Origin: an uncultured Collinsella sp.
Lineage (GTDB): Bacteria; Actinomycetota; Coriobacteriia; Coriobacteriales; Coriobacteriaceae
Length of the DNA: 64,000 bases
Direction of reading: 5' to 3'
Assembly: GCA_902465015.1 (NCBI GenBank)
Contig: CABQLK010000004.1
Coordinates: 1-64,000 of the forward strand
This document shows positions 16,301 to 25,188 of this stretch, in pieces (within the stretch, counting starts at the first letter, position 1; each line of letters begins with the position of its first letter). The position numbers and the translations under genes were made by a program. The notes under the pieces are model-generated. The model had not been told where the DNA came from. It made no database searches and was given only the letters and a program-made list of their open reading frames with translations.

Positions 16301-19132
16301 TTACTCCCCCAGCAGGGCCTTCTCGGGCGTGATCGGAAGCGAGCGCACCTGGTGGCCGGTGGCGTGCGCCACTGCCGAGGCCACGGCGGCGAGCGGCGTG
16401 TTGATGACGACCTCGCCGATCGACTTGGCACCAAACGGGCCCGTCGGCTCGCAGCTCGGCTCAAAGGCCACGCGAATGCTGCCGATATCCAGGCGCGTGG
16501 GCAGCTTGTAGCTCATAAAGTTGCCGGTGCGCAGGCGACCGCGATCATCGTGCTCGACAATCTCGTAGAGCGCATGACCGATACCCTGGGCAATGCCGCC
16601 CTCGGCCTGGACGCGCGCGAGCGCCTCGTTGATCACGGTGCCGCAGTCGACGGCCGCCGCATAGTCCACCACACTCACCTTGCCGGTGGCCTTGTCGACC
16701 TCGACCTCGGCAATACCGGCCATAAACGGCGGAGGCGAAACGGGCAGGCAGGCAGAGGCGTGCGAGGTCAGCGCGTCGCCGCCCGCGATGTTCTTGACGC
16801 ACAGGTTGGCAAAGTCGCGCAGCGTAAGGTAGCGGTTCTGCTCGCGCGCGGCGCGCTCGTCGGACAGACGCACGTACTGGCCATCGAAGACCACGTCGGC
16901 GGCGTCCACGTCCCACATCTGGGCGGCCTTGGCGCAGATCTTCTCACGCAGCTCGGTCGCGGCGTTCTTGGCGGCAAGGCCCGTCACGTACGTACCCGAG
17001 CTCGCGTACGAGCCGGCGTCGAACGGCGACACGTCGGTGTCCACGCCGCGCACCACGATCAGCGAGCTCTCCACGCCCAGCTCCTCGGCGGCAATCTGCG
17101 CCAGGATTGTATCGACGCCCATGCCGTTATCGGTGGCGCCGGTGCCGATGGTAATGAAGCCGTCCTCTTCCAGGCGCATGTCGATGCCGGCGATATCCAC
17201 GTTGGAAATACCCGAGCCCTGCATGGTGAGCGCACAGCCCAGGGCACGCACGCGGTCGCCCAGGTCGACGGCCAGCGGCTTGTCGCGCCAACCGATCATG
17301 TCCATCGCGCGCAGCAGGCAGCGGTCGAGCGCGCAGGCGTTGAGCTTCTCGTTGTAGTACTGCGGCATGATCTCGCCCTCGCGCACGATGTTCTTAAGGC
17401 GCAGGTCGGCGGGATCCATGTGTAGCATGTCGGCGAGCTCGTTGACGGCACTCTCCACGGCAAACTGGCCCTGGGTGGCACCGTAGCCACGATACGCGCC
17501 GCCACGGTTGGTATTGGTGTAGACGGCGTCCCAGCTAAAGCGGCTCGCCTTCACATGGTTGTAGATGGGCAGGCTCTTGTGGCCCGAAAGGCCGATTGTC
17601 GTGGTGGCATGCTCGCCATAGGCGCCGGCGTTGGACAGCGTGTGCAGGTCGATGGCCGTGATAGTGCCGTCGTTCATGGCGCCCAGCTTAACGGTCATCT
17701 GCATCTGGTGACGCGAGTTGCCCGCGGTGATGGTCTCTTCGCGGGTGTAGCAGCAATAGCTCGGACGGCCGGTCTGCTGGGTGACGAACGCCACGAAGAT
17801 CTCGCAGCAGCCCGTCTGCTTGGAGCCAAAGCCGCCGCCGATGCGCGGCTTAATGACCTGCACCTGCGACTGCGGGATGTCGAGCGACTGCGCGACCATG
17901 CGGCGAACGTGGAAGGGCACCTGCGTCGAGGTGGTCACCGAGATGCGCCCGAACGCGTCGGTCGTCGCGAAGGCGCGGAAAGTTTCCATGGGCGCGGTCT
18001 GCGTGGCCTGGCTGGTGTAGGTGCGCTCAAAGACGATGTCACTCTGGGCGAACGCCTCGTCAAGGTCGCCAAAATCGCTGGTACCGCTGCACACCAGGTT
18101 GCGAGCAACGTCGCCGCCTTGCGGGAACATAAAGGTCACGTCGCCCTCGGGGTGGACCACGATGTCGTTATCGAGTGCCTGGGTAAAGTCGAGCAGGGGC
18201 TCGAGCACCTCGTAATCGATCTTGATGAGCTTGAGTGCCTTGTCGGCGGCCTCCTCGGTCTCGGCGGCGACGATCGCCACCTCCTCGTTTTGATAACGCA
18301 CCAGGTTCTCGAGGATCAGGCGGTCGTAGGGACTCGGCTGCGGATAACTCTGACCGGCGATGGTAAAGCGGCGCTGGGGCACGTCCTCGTAGGTGTAGAC
18401 GCCCACCACGCCGGGCACCTTCAGGGCGCGCGACGTATCGATGGAGCGGATCTTGGCGCGGGCATAGGGGCTGCGCTTGAGCTTGACGATCAGGGCGCCG
18501 GCGGGCACCAGGTCACCCGTGTAGACGGGACGTCCCTCGAGCAGAGCCTTCGAGTCCTTCTTGGGCTGCTTGTGGGTGATCTGCTTGTAGGAGACACCGT
18601 CGCAGCTGGTGTCGTTGACCGGCAGCTCGGGCATCTCAAAGCCCACCTGAACACCGGACTCGTTAAGGAAGCGCACGATGGCGCGCAGCTGGCTCTCGTA
18701 GCCGCTGCAACGGCAGAGGTTGCCGGCTAGCTGGCGCGAGAGCTCCTCGCGCGTGGCGACGAGGCTCGGGTCCTCCTTGGCGGCGCGGGCAAGCGCCAGC
18801 ACGTTCATGATGAGGCCGGGGGCGCAAAAACCGCACTGCTCGGCACCTTCGGCAGCCATCGCGCGGGCAAGTGCCTCGGACTCGGCCTTGAGGCCCTCAA
18901 GCGTGGTGATGGTGTGTCCCTCAACACGGGCGGCGGGAACCGAGCAGCTCAGCACCGGGTCGCCGTCGAGCCACACCGTGCACAGGCCGCAGTTGGTGGT
19001 CTCGCAGGCACAGCGCACCGACGCGCAGCCCTGTTCGCGCAGCAGCGCAAAGAGCATGGTGTCGGGGGCAATCTGAACCTTGACCTTGCGGCCGTTGAGC
19101 GTAAAGGAAAGATCGATGAGTTTGGCAGCCAT
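16301..19132 (-). CDS. Xanthine dehydrogenase-family hydroxylase: fused [2Fe-2S] and molybdopterin subunit
   Basis: A 943-residue fusion. Residues 1-155 are the two-cluster ferredoxin domain, with plant-type ligands C43, C48, C51 and C63 and the second set C100, C103, C140 and C142. From about residue 180 it is the molybdopterin-cytosine-dinucleotide-binding large subunit, with GGFGSKQTG, a Q/R-rich pocket and the C-terminal GAKSIGE whose Glu matches the catalytic base of the family. It should hydroxylate a purine or other N-heterocycle with water as oxygen donor. Its FAD subunit gene overlaps its start by one base. The substrate cannot be read from sequence. No selenium-hydroxylase markers (yqeB, yqeC) are adjacent, so a selenium-dependent form is not shown. 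Confidence 0.92.
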   Translation of the reverse strand: MAAKLIDLSFTLNGRKVKVQIAPDTMLFALLREQGCASVRCACETTNCGLCTVWLDGDPVLSCSVPAARVEGHTITTLEGLKAESEALARAMAAEGAEQCGFCAPGLIMNVLALARAAKEDPSLVATREELSRQLAGNLCRCSGYESQLRAIVRFLNESGVQVGFEMPELPVNDTSCDGVSYKQITHKQPKKDSKALLEGRPVYTGDLVPAGALIVKLKRSPYARAKIRSIDTSRALKVPGVVGVYTYEDVPQRRFTIAGQSYPQPSPYDRLILENLVRYQNEEVAIVAAETEEAADKALKLIKIDYEVLEPLLDFTQALDNDIVVHPEGDVTFMFPQGGDVARNLVCSGTSDFGDLDEAFAQSDIVFERTYTSQATQTAPMETFRAFATTDAFGRISVTTSTQVPFHVRRMVAQSLDIPQSQVQVIKPRIGGGFGSKQTGCCEIFVAFVTQQTGRPSYCCYTREETITAGNSRHQMQMTVKLGAMNDGTITAIDLHTLSNAGAYGEHATTTIGLSGHKSLPIYNHVKASRFSWDAVYTNTNRGGAYRGYGATQGQFAVESAVNELADMLHMDPADLRLKNIVREGEIMPQYYNEKLNACALDRCLLRAMDMIGWRDKPLAVDLGDRVRALGCALTMQGSGISNVDIAGIDMRLEEDGFITIGTGATDNGMGVDTILAQIAAEELGVESSLIVVRGVDTDVSPFDAGSYASSGTYVTGLAAKNAATELREKICAKAAQMWDVDAADVVFDGQYVRLSDERAAREQNRYLTLRDFANLCVKNIAGGDALTSHASACLPVSPPPFMAGIAEVEVDKATGKVSVVDYAAAVDCGTVINEALARVQAEGGIAQGIGHALYEIVEHDDRGRLRTGNFMSYKLPTRLDIGSIRVAFEPSCEPTGPFGAKSIGEVVINTPLAAVASAVAHATGHQVRSLPITPEKALLGE

Positions 19133-20046
19133 TAGCGCACCTCGCTAGAATCGACGCCGGGCACGCGGCGGCAGGAATACTCGTCCGTGGCAAACTTAGG
19201 CACTTGCACGGTCTCGAGCTCGCGGGCAAGCGCGGCCGAAAGCTCGATGCCGGCGGCGCGGCGCACGGCCTGCACGGCAAGCGGCGCCGAGATGCGACGG
19301 CGGTAGTCGGCCGAGCCCCACATATTGGTGCCGTAGCTCAGCGCGCGTACGGACGTGGCCAGGGCGCGCAGCTCGTCCTCGGAAGGCTGCTCGTTCACCA
19401 GACCGCATGCCTCGCCCTGCAGCAGGGTCGCACGCAGCGGACGGGCACCCACGGTGACATGCCAGCTGTTGTTCCACCAGGCAGCGGTGACGTTGAGCGA
19501 GGGGAAGTCGGTCGCGGCCTTGCGCACGGCCTCATAGCTGGCACGGTAATCGTGCTTGACGACCACCACGTGCTCGATCACGTCGCGCACATAGCCCATG
19601 TCCGCGAACTCGGCGAGCGGCACGCGGCCGGCGCCCGTCAACTCAACATAGGAATCGAGCGCGAGAAAGGCGGAGAGAACGTCCGAGAAGCCAAAGCGGC
19701 CGTAGATGCTGCCGCCCACCGTGGCGGTATTGCGCAGCTGCACGCCCACGATGTCGTGGACAGCGAACTCAAAGACATTGTTGACAAGCGCGTTGAGCCC
19801 GGCATGACGCTCGAGCTGACGCAGGGTGCACATGGCGCCGATGCGAAATTCGGTCTCGGTCTCCTCGATCTGATCGAGTCCGCAGGCCGAAAGGTCAATC
19901 GCCGTCGCCACGCGACGCGATCCCAGGCGCATCCAGATGCCGCCGCCCACAATCTTGTTGTTGCGGTTCTTCTGTAAGAGCTCATAGGCTTCGGCCGCGT
20001 TTCCAACACGGACGTAGGTACCGAACTTGAGCACGTTCTCCCCCAT
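19132..20046 (-). CDS. FAD-binding subunit of the molybdenum hydroxylase
   Basis: A 304-residue FAD-binding protein of the CoxM/XdhB type that takes electrons from the [2Fe-2S] centres and passes them to NAD or another acceptor. Recognisable motifs are the pyrophosphate-binding segments NNKIVGGGIWMRLG (about 28-41) and RNTATVGGSIYGRFGFSD (about 105-122). CO-dehydrogenase flavoprotein C-terminal features follow. It is the first gene of the two-gene operon. The ATG at 20046 has GAAGAG immediately before it, which is close, so a start a few codons later is possible. Confidence 0.9.
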   Translation of the reverse strand: MGENVLKFGTYVRVGNAAEAYELLQKNRNNKIVGGGIWMRLGSRRVATAIDLSACGLDQIEETETEFRIGAMCTLRQLERHAGLNALVNNVFEFAVHDIVGVQLRNTATVGGSIYGRFGFSDVLSAFLALDSYVELTGAGRVPLAEFADMGYVRDVIEHVVVVKHDYRASYEAVRKAATDFPSLNVTAAWWNNSWHVTVGARPLRATLLQGEACGLVNEQPSEDELRALATSVRALSYGTNMWGSADYRRRISAPLAVQAVRRAAGIELSAALARELETVQVPKFATDEYSCRRVPGVDSSEVR

Positions 20047-20130
20047 CTCTTCACTTGTCCAGTACTTTTAAGTGTACCAAACGAGGGGCCGCACACCGTT
20101 TTAGGACAAAATCCACCCACCCATCCATAA

Positions 20131-20195
20131 CTTGCGGTGATATACGGACTGATTAACCGTTCTGGAACGCAAAACAGTCCGTATATCACCGCAAG
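20131..20195. repeat. Family A palindrome, copy A3 (65 bp)
   Basis: Perfect 21-bp arms beginning CTTGCGGTGATATACGG. Relative to A1 both arms have changed together (outer G-C to C-G; GAAATA/TATTTC to GATATA/TATATC), so pairing is preserved. It sits between gdhA's terminator and the molybdenum hydroxylase operon. Confidence 0.9.
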
Positions 20196-20218
20196 TTATG
20201 AGGAGTCCTCCGGGATAG

Positions 20219-20251
20219 AAAAGGCTCCCAGCCGGAATGGCTGGAAGCCTT
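20219..20251 (-). terminator. gdhA intrinsic terminator
   Basis: Hairpin AAGGCT..CAGCC / GGCTG..AGCCTT with TTTT on the minus side, 26 bp after the gdhA stop. Confidence 0.85.
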
Positions 20252-20276
20252 ATCACATGCTATGTCGAGCGAAGAC

Positions 20277-21632
20277 CTAGCAGACGCCCTGGGCGAGCAT
20301 GGCGTCAGCGACCTTCAGGAAGCCGGCGATGTTGGCGCCCATAACAAAGTTGCCCTCCTGGCCGTACTCCTTGGCGGTGTCGTCCACGTTGTGGAACATG
20401 CCACGCATGAGCTGCTCGAGCTTGCCGTCGACCTCCTCGAAGGTCCAGGACAGATGCTCGGCGTTCTGGCTCATCTCCAGGCCGGACACGAGCACGCCGC
20501 CGGCGTTGGCAGCCTTACCGGGCATAAAGGCGACGCCGTTCTCCTGGAAGTAAGTCGTGGCCTCGATGGTCGTGGGCATGTTCGCGCCCTCGCCGACCAC
20601 CTTGCAGCCGTTGGCGACGAGTGCCTGGGCGTCCTCGAGCAGCAGCGTGTTCTCGCGAGCGCAGGGCAGCGCGATATCGCAGGGAAGCTGCCACACGCCG
20701 CGGCCGTCGCCCTCGTGCCACACGGCGTTGGGCTTCTCGTCAACGTACATAGCGAGCGTAACGCCCTTGTCGTGGCCGGAGCGCTTCTTGTTGTAGACGT
20801 GCTCGAGCACAGTGTAGTCGATGCCGTCGGGATCCTCGACCCAGCCGTGAGTATCGGAGCAGGCCAGCACCTTGCCGCCGAGCTGGGCGACCTTCTGAAC
20901 CGCGTAGATGGCGACGTTGCCGGAGCCATGAACGACGACGTTCTTGCCCTCGAAGGAGTCGCCGCGGCTCTTGAGGTACTCGTCCACAAAGTAGGCGAGG
21001 CCGTAGCCGGTGGCCTCGGTACGGGCGAGCGAGCCGCCAAAGGAGAGGCCCTTGCCGGTGAGGACGCCGGTCCACTCGTTGGTCAGGCGCTTGTACTGAC
21101 CGAACAGGTAGGCAACCTCGCGGCCGCCAACGCCCAAGTCGCCGGCGGGAACGTCGGTGTTGGGGCCGATGTGGCGATAGAGCTCGGTCATGAAGGACTG
21201 GCAGAAGTGCATGATCTCGTTGTTGGACTTGCCCTTGGGGTCAAAGTCGGAGCCGCCCTTGCCGCCGCCCATGGGAAGGGTGGTCAGGCTGTTCTTGAGG
21301 ATCTGCTCCAGGCCCAGGAACTTGAGCATACCCAGGGTGACCGTCGGGTTAAAGCGCAGACCGCCCTTGTAGGGTCCAATGGCAGAGTTGAACTCGACGC
21401 GATAGCCGCGGTTGACCTGAACCTTGCCCTGGTCGTCGACCCAGGGAACACGGAACATGACGATGCGCTCGGGCTCGACGAGGCGCTCCAGCAGGGCGGC
21501 CTCCTCGTACTCGGGGTGGGCGTCGAGCGCCGGCTGGATGGTGCCGAGGATCTCGGTCGCGGCCTGGATGAACTCAGGCTGCTCGGGATAGCGGGCCTTG
21601 AGCTCTTCGAGAACTTTCTGCGTGTAGCTCAT
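20277..21632 (-). CDS. gdhA: NADP-type glutamate dehydrogenase
   Basis: Interconverts 2-oxoglutarate plus ammonia and glutamate with NADP(H). The 451-residue length is that of the hexameric class. The catalytic signature LPMGGGKGGSDFDPKGKS (near residue 122) carries the active-site lysine, and the dinucleotide fold has VHGSGNVAIYA (about 235-245). ATG is preceded by GGAGGA. It stands alone with its own terminator. The 257-bp gap upstream (21633-21889) holds only a weak stem (CACCACA/TGTGGTG around 21846-21880) and no gene I can support. Confidence 0.97.
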   Translation of the reverse strand: MSYTQKVLEELKARYPEQPEFIQAATEILGTIQPALDAHPEYEEAALLERLVEPERIVMFRVPWVDDQGKVQVNRGYRVEFNSAIGPYKGGLRFNPTVTLGMLKFLGLEQILKNSLTTLPMGGGKGGSDFDPKGKSNNEIMHFCQSFMTELYRHIGPNTDVPAGDLGVGGREVAYLFGQYKRLTNEWTGVLTGKGLSFGGSLARTEATGYGLAYFVDEYLKSRGDSFEGKNVVVHGSGNVAIYAVQKVAQLGGKVLACSDTHGWVEDPDGIDYTVLEHVYNKKRSGHDKGVTLAMYVDEKPNAVWHEGDGRGVWQLPCDIALPCARENTLLLEDAQALVANGCKVVGEGANMPTTIEATTYFQENGVAFMPGKAANAGGVLVSGLEMSQNAEHLSWTFEEVDGKLEQLMRGMFHNVDDTAKEYGQEGNFVMGANIAGFLKVADAMLAQGVC

Positions 21633-21889
21633 GCTTCCTCCAATGATGGGAAACGAAAAATGTTGATCGCGGCACCCTATGCGCCGCGAACTTTATCGAG
21701 TATGGATAATATCGCACTGTTGCGGGAAAGTTTCGCATAAGCAGACGGGCAGATGTTTCGTTTTGATTACGATGCAGGTAGAAGCGTTTTTGAGTGCCTG
21801 ACATGCAAAACCCGTGTTTCAAACCTGTTTCGTCCACATGTTCCAAACCACCACATTGGGGACAGGCACCTTTGTGGTGATGTTGGTGG

Positions 21890-22285
21890 TTAGAGGACGA
21901 GCTGATGGTAGTCGGCGGGGGTTATGCGGCCTTCGGTGGCAGCGCGGAAGGCGGCGAGTGCATCGCCCGAGAACGGCATGGCCCAGCACAGCCCGCAGCC
22001 GGCGGTGATGGAGCCGGGCAGCGGCATGATGCGCCCGGGCACACCGGCGGCAAGGCACAGCTGCTCGCATTCCATCACATCGAAGGTGCTATCGAACGAA
22101 ACGATGATCTTGCGTTCATGGTCGAGAGCATCACCGGACGGGCCTTCGCGGTGTGCATCGCGATACGCCGCGGCGGCCGCTTCCTCTTCCGCAGTATGTC
22201 CACAGCCACCGCAACCGCAGGTACAGGGTTCGGACCCGTCGCAAGTGCAAGGTTCTCCCGTGTCGGGACAAATATCGTGAGACAT
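21890..22285 (-). CDS. DUF3343 protein with cysteine-rich N-terminal extension (putative Se/S carrier-like)
   Basis: A 131-residue protein. The C-terminal 80 residues form a DUF3343 domain (IIVSFDSTFDVMECEQLCLAA..GRIMPLPGSITAGCGLCWAMP) with conserved cysteines. DUF3343 is a family of small proteins that travels with selenium genes and is called Se/S carrier-like. The first 30 residues are an extra segment dense in cysteine (CPDTGEPCTCDGSEPCTCG, then CGGCGH) that could bind a metal or selenium. A second DUF3343 lies at 48887-49138 next to yedF without this extension. The ribosome-binding context TTGGAGTTGCC before ATG is identical at both genes. It is followed upstream by mobA, 15 bp away. Confidence 0.82.
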   Translation of the reverse strand: MSHDICPDTGEPCTCDGSEPCTCGCGGCGHTAEEEAAAAAYRDAHREGPSGDALDHERKIIVSFDSTFDVMECEQLCLAAGVPGRIMPLPGSITAGCGLCWAMPFSGDALAAFRAATEGRITPADYHQLVL

Positions 22286-22300
22286 GGCAACTCCAATCGT

Positions 22301-22933
22301 CTAGGCGAGTAACTCGGCCGCCGCAAACTCCTCGGGCGTATTGACGTTCTCGAAGCAGAGCGTCGAGCCCGCGGCCTTAACGATCTGCGGCTCATCCATA
22401 TAACCGGCCTGAACGCGATTGATCAGGCAGCGAATGCGCTGTCGGTCGCAGGAGAGCAGCTCTTGGGCAACCGGCGCACACGCGTCACGGCGCCAGACGG
22501 CGCAAAGCGGCTCAATTCCCCGCTCCTCGCGCGGCACGCACACGTCGAGCGCCTCGGCCTCAACACAGCCAGCAAGGGCACCGATTAGCTCCGAAGAGAC
22601 AAACGGCATATCACAGGCGACGATAGCAACGAGAGGCAGCCGGGCCGCAGTCAGCGAACTCGCGATGCCGCGCATGGCGCCCGCCGGCCCCTCAAGGTCC
22701 GACACTATTCGCGGCACCAGGCCGCCAAACGCGCGCTCCTCAAGGTAGGCCAGCTCGCTGGGACGCGAAGTCGTCACGACCAACTCGCCGGCAACTGGCG
22801 CCAGCCGGCCCAGCACGCGCTCGATGAGCGGCTCGCCGCAAAACGCCATGCGCGCCTTATCGCGGCCCATGCGCGACGACAACCCGCCCGCCTGGACGAC
22901 ACAAGAAAGATCGGCCCGTCTTACGGTAGTCAT
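22301..22933 (-). CDS. mobA: Molybdenum cofactor guanylyltransferase
   Basis: Transfers GMP from GTP to molybdopterin, making the bis-MGD cofactor needed by the formate dehydrogenase and MopB enzyme encoded nearby. The 210-residue protein has the nucleotide-binding signature VVQAGGLSSRMGRDKA (near residue 12), with the lysine of DKA, and the acidic motif VACDMPF. The family usually has LAGG; here it is QAGG. The start at MTTVRRAD is preceded by GGAGGTG. It lies between DUF3343 and tRNA-Sec. Confidence 0.93.
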   Translation of the reverse strand: MTTVRRADLSCVVQAGGLSSRMGRDKARMAFCGEPLIERVLGRLAPVAGELVVTTSRPSELAYLEERAFGGLVPRIVSDLEGPAGAMRGIASSLTAARLPLVAIVACDMPFVSSELIGALAGCVEAEALDVCVPREERGIEPLCAVWRRDACAPVAQELLSCDRQRIRCLINRVQAGYMDEPQIVKAAGSTLCFENVNTPEEFAAAELLA

Positions 22934-23087
22934 ACGGCAAAACACCTCCATCGGCGCGTTCTAAACCCAGCGCACGGGGCAAATACCGTAGGCGACAAGG
23001 CAGACGACACGGCGGACCCGCACAAAAACAAAACAGCGCCCTTGCGGCACGCAGCAAGACCGCGAGCACAAAAGCGCTGGTAGCGTA

Positions 23088-23184
23088 TGGCGGGAACGTA
23101 TGTGAATCGAACACATCCAAGACGTTTTGCACGCCTCGCAACGGTTTTGAGGACCGCGGAGCCCACCGGAGCCCATCCGTTCCC
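23088..23184 (-). tRNA. selC: tRNA-Sec (anticodon UCA)
   Basis: 97-nt minus-strand tRNA with extended acceptor stem (GGGAACG/CGTTCCC), a six-base-pair-type D stem region, an anticodon loop CCTCAAA (UCA) on stem CGGT/ACCG, a very long variable arm and T-arm TGTGTTCGATTCACA. Discriminator G and CCA are encoded (23088-23091). It lies directly before selB and selA in transcription space, on the same strand. The remaining gap sequence (22934-23087) shows no gene. Confidence 0.97.
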
Positions 23185-23220
23185 AAGTGCGGCGGTATTT
23201 TACCAAACCGAGCAGCCAAT

Positions 23221-25188
23221 CTAGCGCAGGGAGCGCAGGCCGCCGGCATCCTTGTCGAGCACCGTAAAGCGCACGGCATCCAGGTGCTCCAAGATGCTGA
23301 TGGCACGTTTGCGCGACACACCCAGGGCCTCGCGCAGTACGCTCGTGGTGGCAGCACCGCCGGCTGCCTCAATGGCGGCGGCAACAAGCTCGCGCGCATG
23401 GGCCTCGGCGGCAGCGGACAGGGCAACGTCGCGCTCGACCTTAACGATCGAGCGATTGAGCGAAAGCTCGCGCAGGGCACGCGTCATGGTGTCGCGATCG
23501 AGCTGCAACTGCTCGCCCACCTCGGGCAATATCGGTGCATCGAGGCCGGCTTCGTCCAGCAAGGCAACGATACGTTCGCAGGCCTCGCGCACCACACGCG
23601 CCGCGGCGGCAGCGGAGTGCGGGTCGAATACCTCGGCACCCTCGGCGGCACACACGCCACGCGAGCAGCCCTCGGCAATCAGAGCCGCGGCAACGCCATC
23701 ATCAGCGGCAGGCCACGCAGCATGGGCAACGGCGCCGGGCGTAAAGCCCGTCTCCTTGGGAGACGCCGCGTGCATGGCTGACAGGATCGCCGCCAGTGCA
23801 TCCATCGCAGCGTCGAGCACCACGGCGTCCGCCAAGTAGTCCGCATCACCCACAGCAAGCTTGCGAACAGAGCCCTGCGCCACCAACCCGCGCAGTGCGG
23901 CATCGACCTCGCCGACACCAAGATCCAAAGCGTCGGCAACATCAACCGCCGTAACTGGCAGCATCTGCAGCGCCAGCCAAGCGCCCACGCCGCCCGCGAT
24001 ATCGCCGGACTCGAGCGCCGCATACAGCGCACGTTCCCCTTCAGAAAGCTCGCGCGAGCGACGGCAGCGCGAAAGCAGCACGCGCCCGCCACCAACAAGC
24101 ATCACGGGCGAATAGGACAGCACTACGGCATGGTCCCCGGCACGTAGCGGCAGCGAGTTTTCCAAGCGCACCTGAACGATACGGGTCTCGCCCACCGCCA
24201 TGGGGGCCTCGCCCTCCATGAACATGATGCGACCGACGACCTCGGCCGTACCGGCCATCACGTGCACGCGCGCACCCGACTCGAGCACACGCGGCTTGGC
24301 TCCCTCGCGACCCAAATACGTAAACGCCATCATAAAGCGCAGCGTCTGGCCAAAGCGACCCTCCACGCCGAGCATCTCACCGCGATCGAGCGCAGCGACG
24401 CCATCTCCCACCAGGTTGAGCGCCACACGCTGACCGGGCAGCGCGCGCGGCGTATCGCCATGAACCTGAATCCCGCGTACGCGGCAGGCCGTTCGCGACG
24501 GCAGTGCGACGAGCTCATCGCCAACCGCAACCGGCGCATCGTGCAGCGTTCCCGTCACCACGGTGCCGGCGCCCTTGATCGTAAAGCAGCGGTCGATAGG
24601 CAGACGCGGTGCGGCATCGGTGAGCTCGGCACGGGCACGGCAGGAATCCCAGCAAGCGGCAACCTGCTCGTCGAGCGCAGTCAGCAGGTCATCGATTCCC
24701 GCGCCGGTCTTGGACGATACAGGGACAATCGACGCGTCCGCAAACACGGTACCCGACAAAAAGTCATCGACATCAAGCTCGGCGAGCTCGGTCATCTCGT
24801 TATCGGCCAGGTCGCACATCGTCAACGCAACCACCATATGCGTAACGCCCAGCAGCTCCAGCACATGCACGTGCTCGCGGGTCTGTGGCATCACGCCCTC
24901 CACGGCCGATACCACCAACACGGCAACATCAATGCCCGTAGCGCCCTGCACCATGGCGCGCAGGTAGTGCGCATGCCCCGGCACGTCAACCAGGCCCACG
25001 ATCTTGCCACTCGGCAGCGCCAGCTCGCCAAAGCCAAGCTCAACGGTCATGCCGCGACGACGCTCAACTTCCAAGCGGTCGGGGTTTTTGCCCGTCAGCG
25101 CCTCGATGAGCGCCGACTTACCGTGGTCAACATGTCCTGCCGTACCTACGATAACGGGACACTCCACCAGCGCTTGAATCTCACTCAT
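23221..25188 (-). CDS. selB: Selenocysteine-specific elongation factor
   Basis: The GTPase that delivers Sec-tRNA to UGA codons upstream of a SECIS hairpin. The 655-residue protein has the G1 motif GTAGHVDHGKSALIEALTG (near residue 15), G3 DVPGHAHYLRAM, EF-Tu-like domains 2 and 3, and a C-terminal region of winged-helix repeats (about residues 420-655) that binds SECIS RNA. Its start overlaps the selA stop by four bases (ATGA), so the two are translationally coupled. tRNA-Sec follows 37 bp downstream. Confidence 0.97.
   Translation of the reverse strand: MSEIQALVECPVIVGTAGHVDHGKSALIEALTGKNPDRLEVERRRGMTVELGFGELALPSGKIVGLVDVPGHAHYLRAMVQGATGIDVAVLVVSAVEGVMPQTREHVHVLELLGVTHMVVALTMCDLADNEMTELAELDVDDFLSGTVFADASIVPVSSKTGAGIDDLLTALDEQVAACWDSCRARAELTDAAPRLPIDRCFTIKGAGTVVTGTLHDAPVAVGDELVALPSRTACRVRGIQVHGDTPRALPGQRVALNLVGDGVAALDRGEMLGVEGRFGQTLRFMMAFTYLGREGAKPRVLESGARVHVMAGTAEVVGRIMFMEGEAPMAVGETRIVQVRLENSLPLRAGDHAVVLSYSPVMLVGGGRVLLSRCRRSRELSEGERALYAALESGDIAGGVGAWLALQMLPVTAVDVADALDLGVGEVDAALRGLVAQGSVRKLAVGDADYLADAVVLDAAMDALAAILSAMHAASPKETGFTPGAVAHAAWPAADDGVAAALIAEGCSRGVCAAEGAEVFDPHSAAAAARVVREACERIVALLDEAGLDAPILPEVGEQLQLDRDTMTRALRELSLNRSIVKVERDVALSAAAEAHARELVAAAIEAAGGAATTSVLREALGVSRKRAISILEHLDAVRFTVLDKDAGGLRSLR

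Noticed and set aside
22857..23480. Open reading frame over the tRNA-Sec region
   Set aside because: It covers tRNA-Sec and the ends of mobA and selB in another frame, and shows low-complexity translation.
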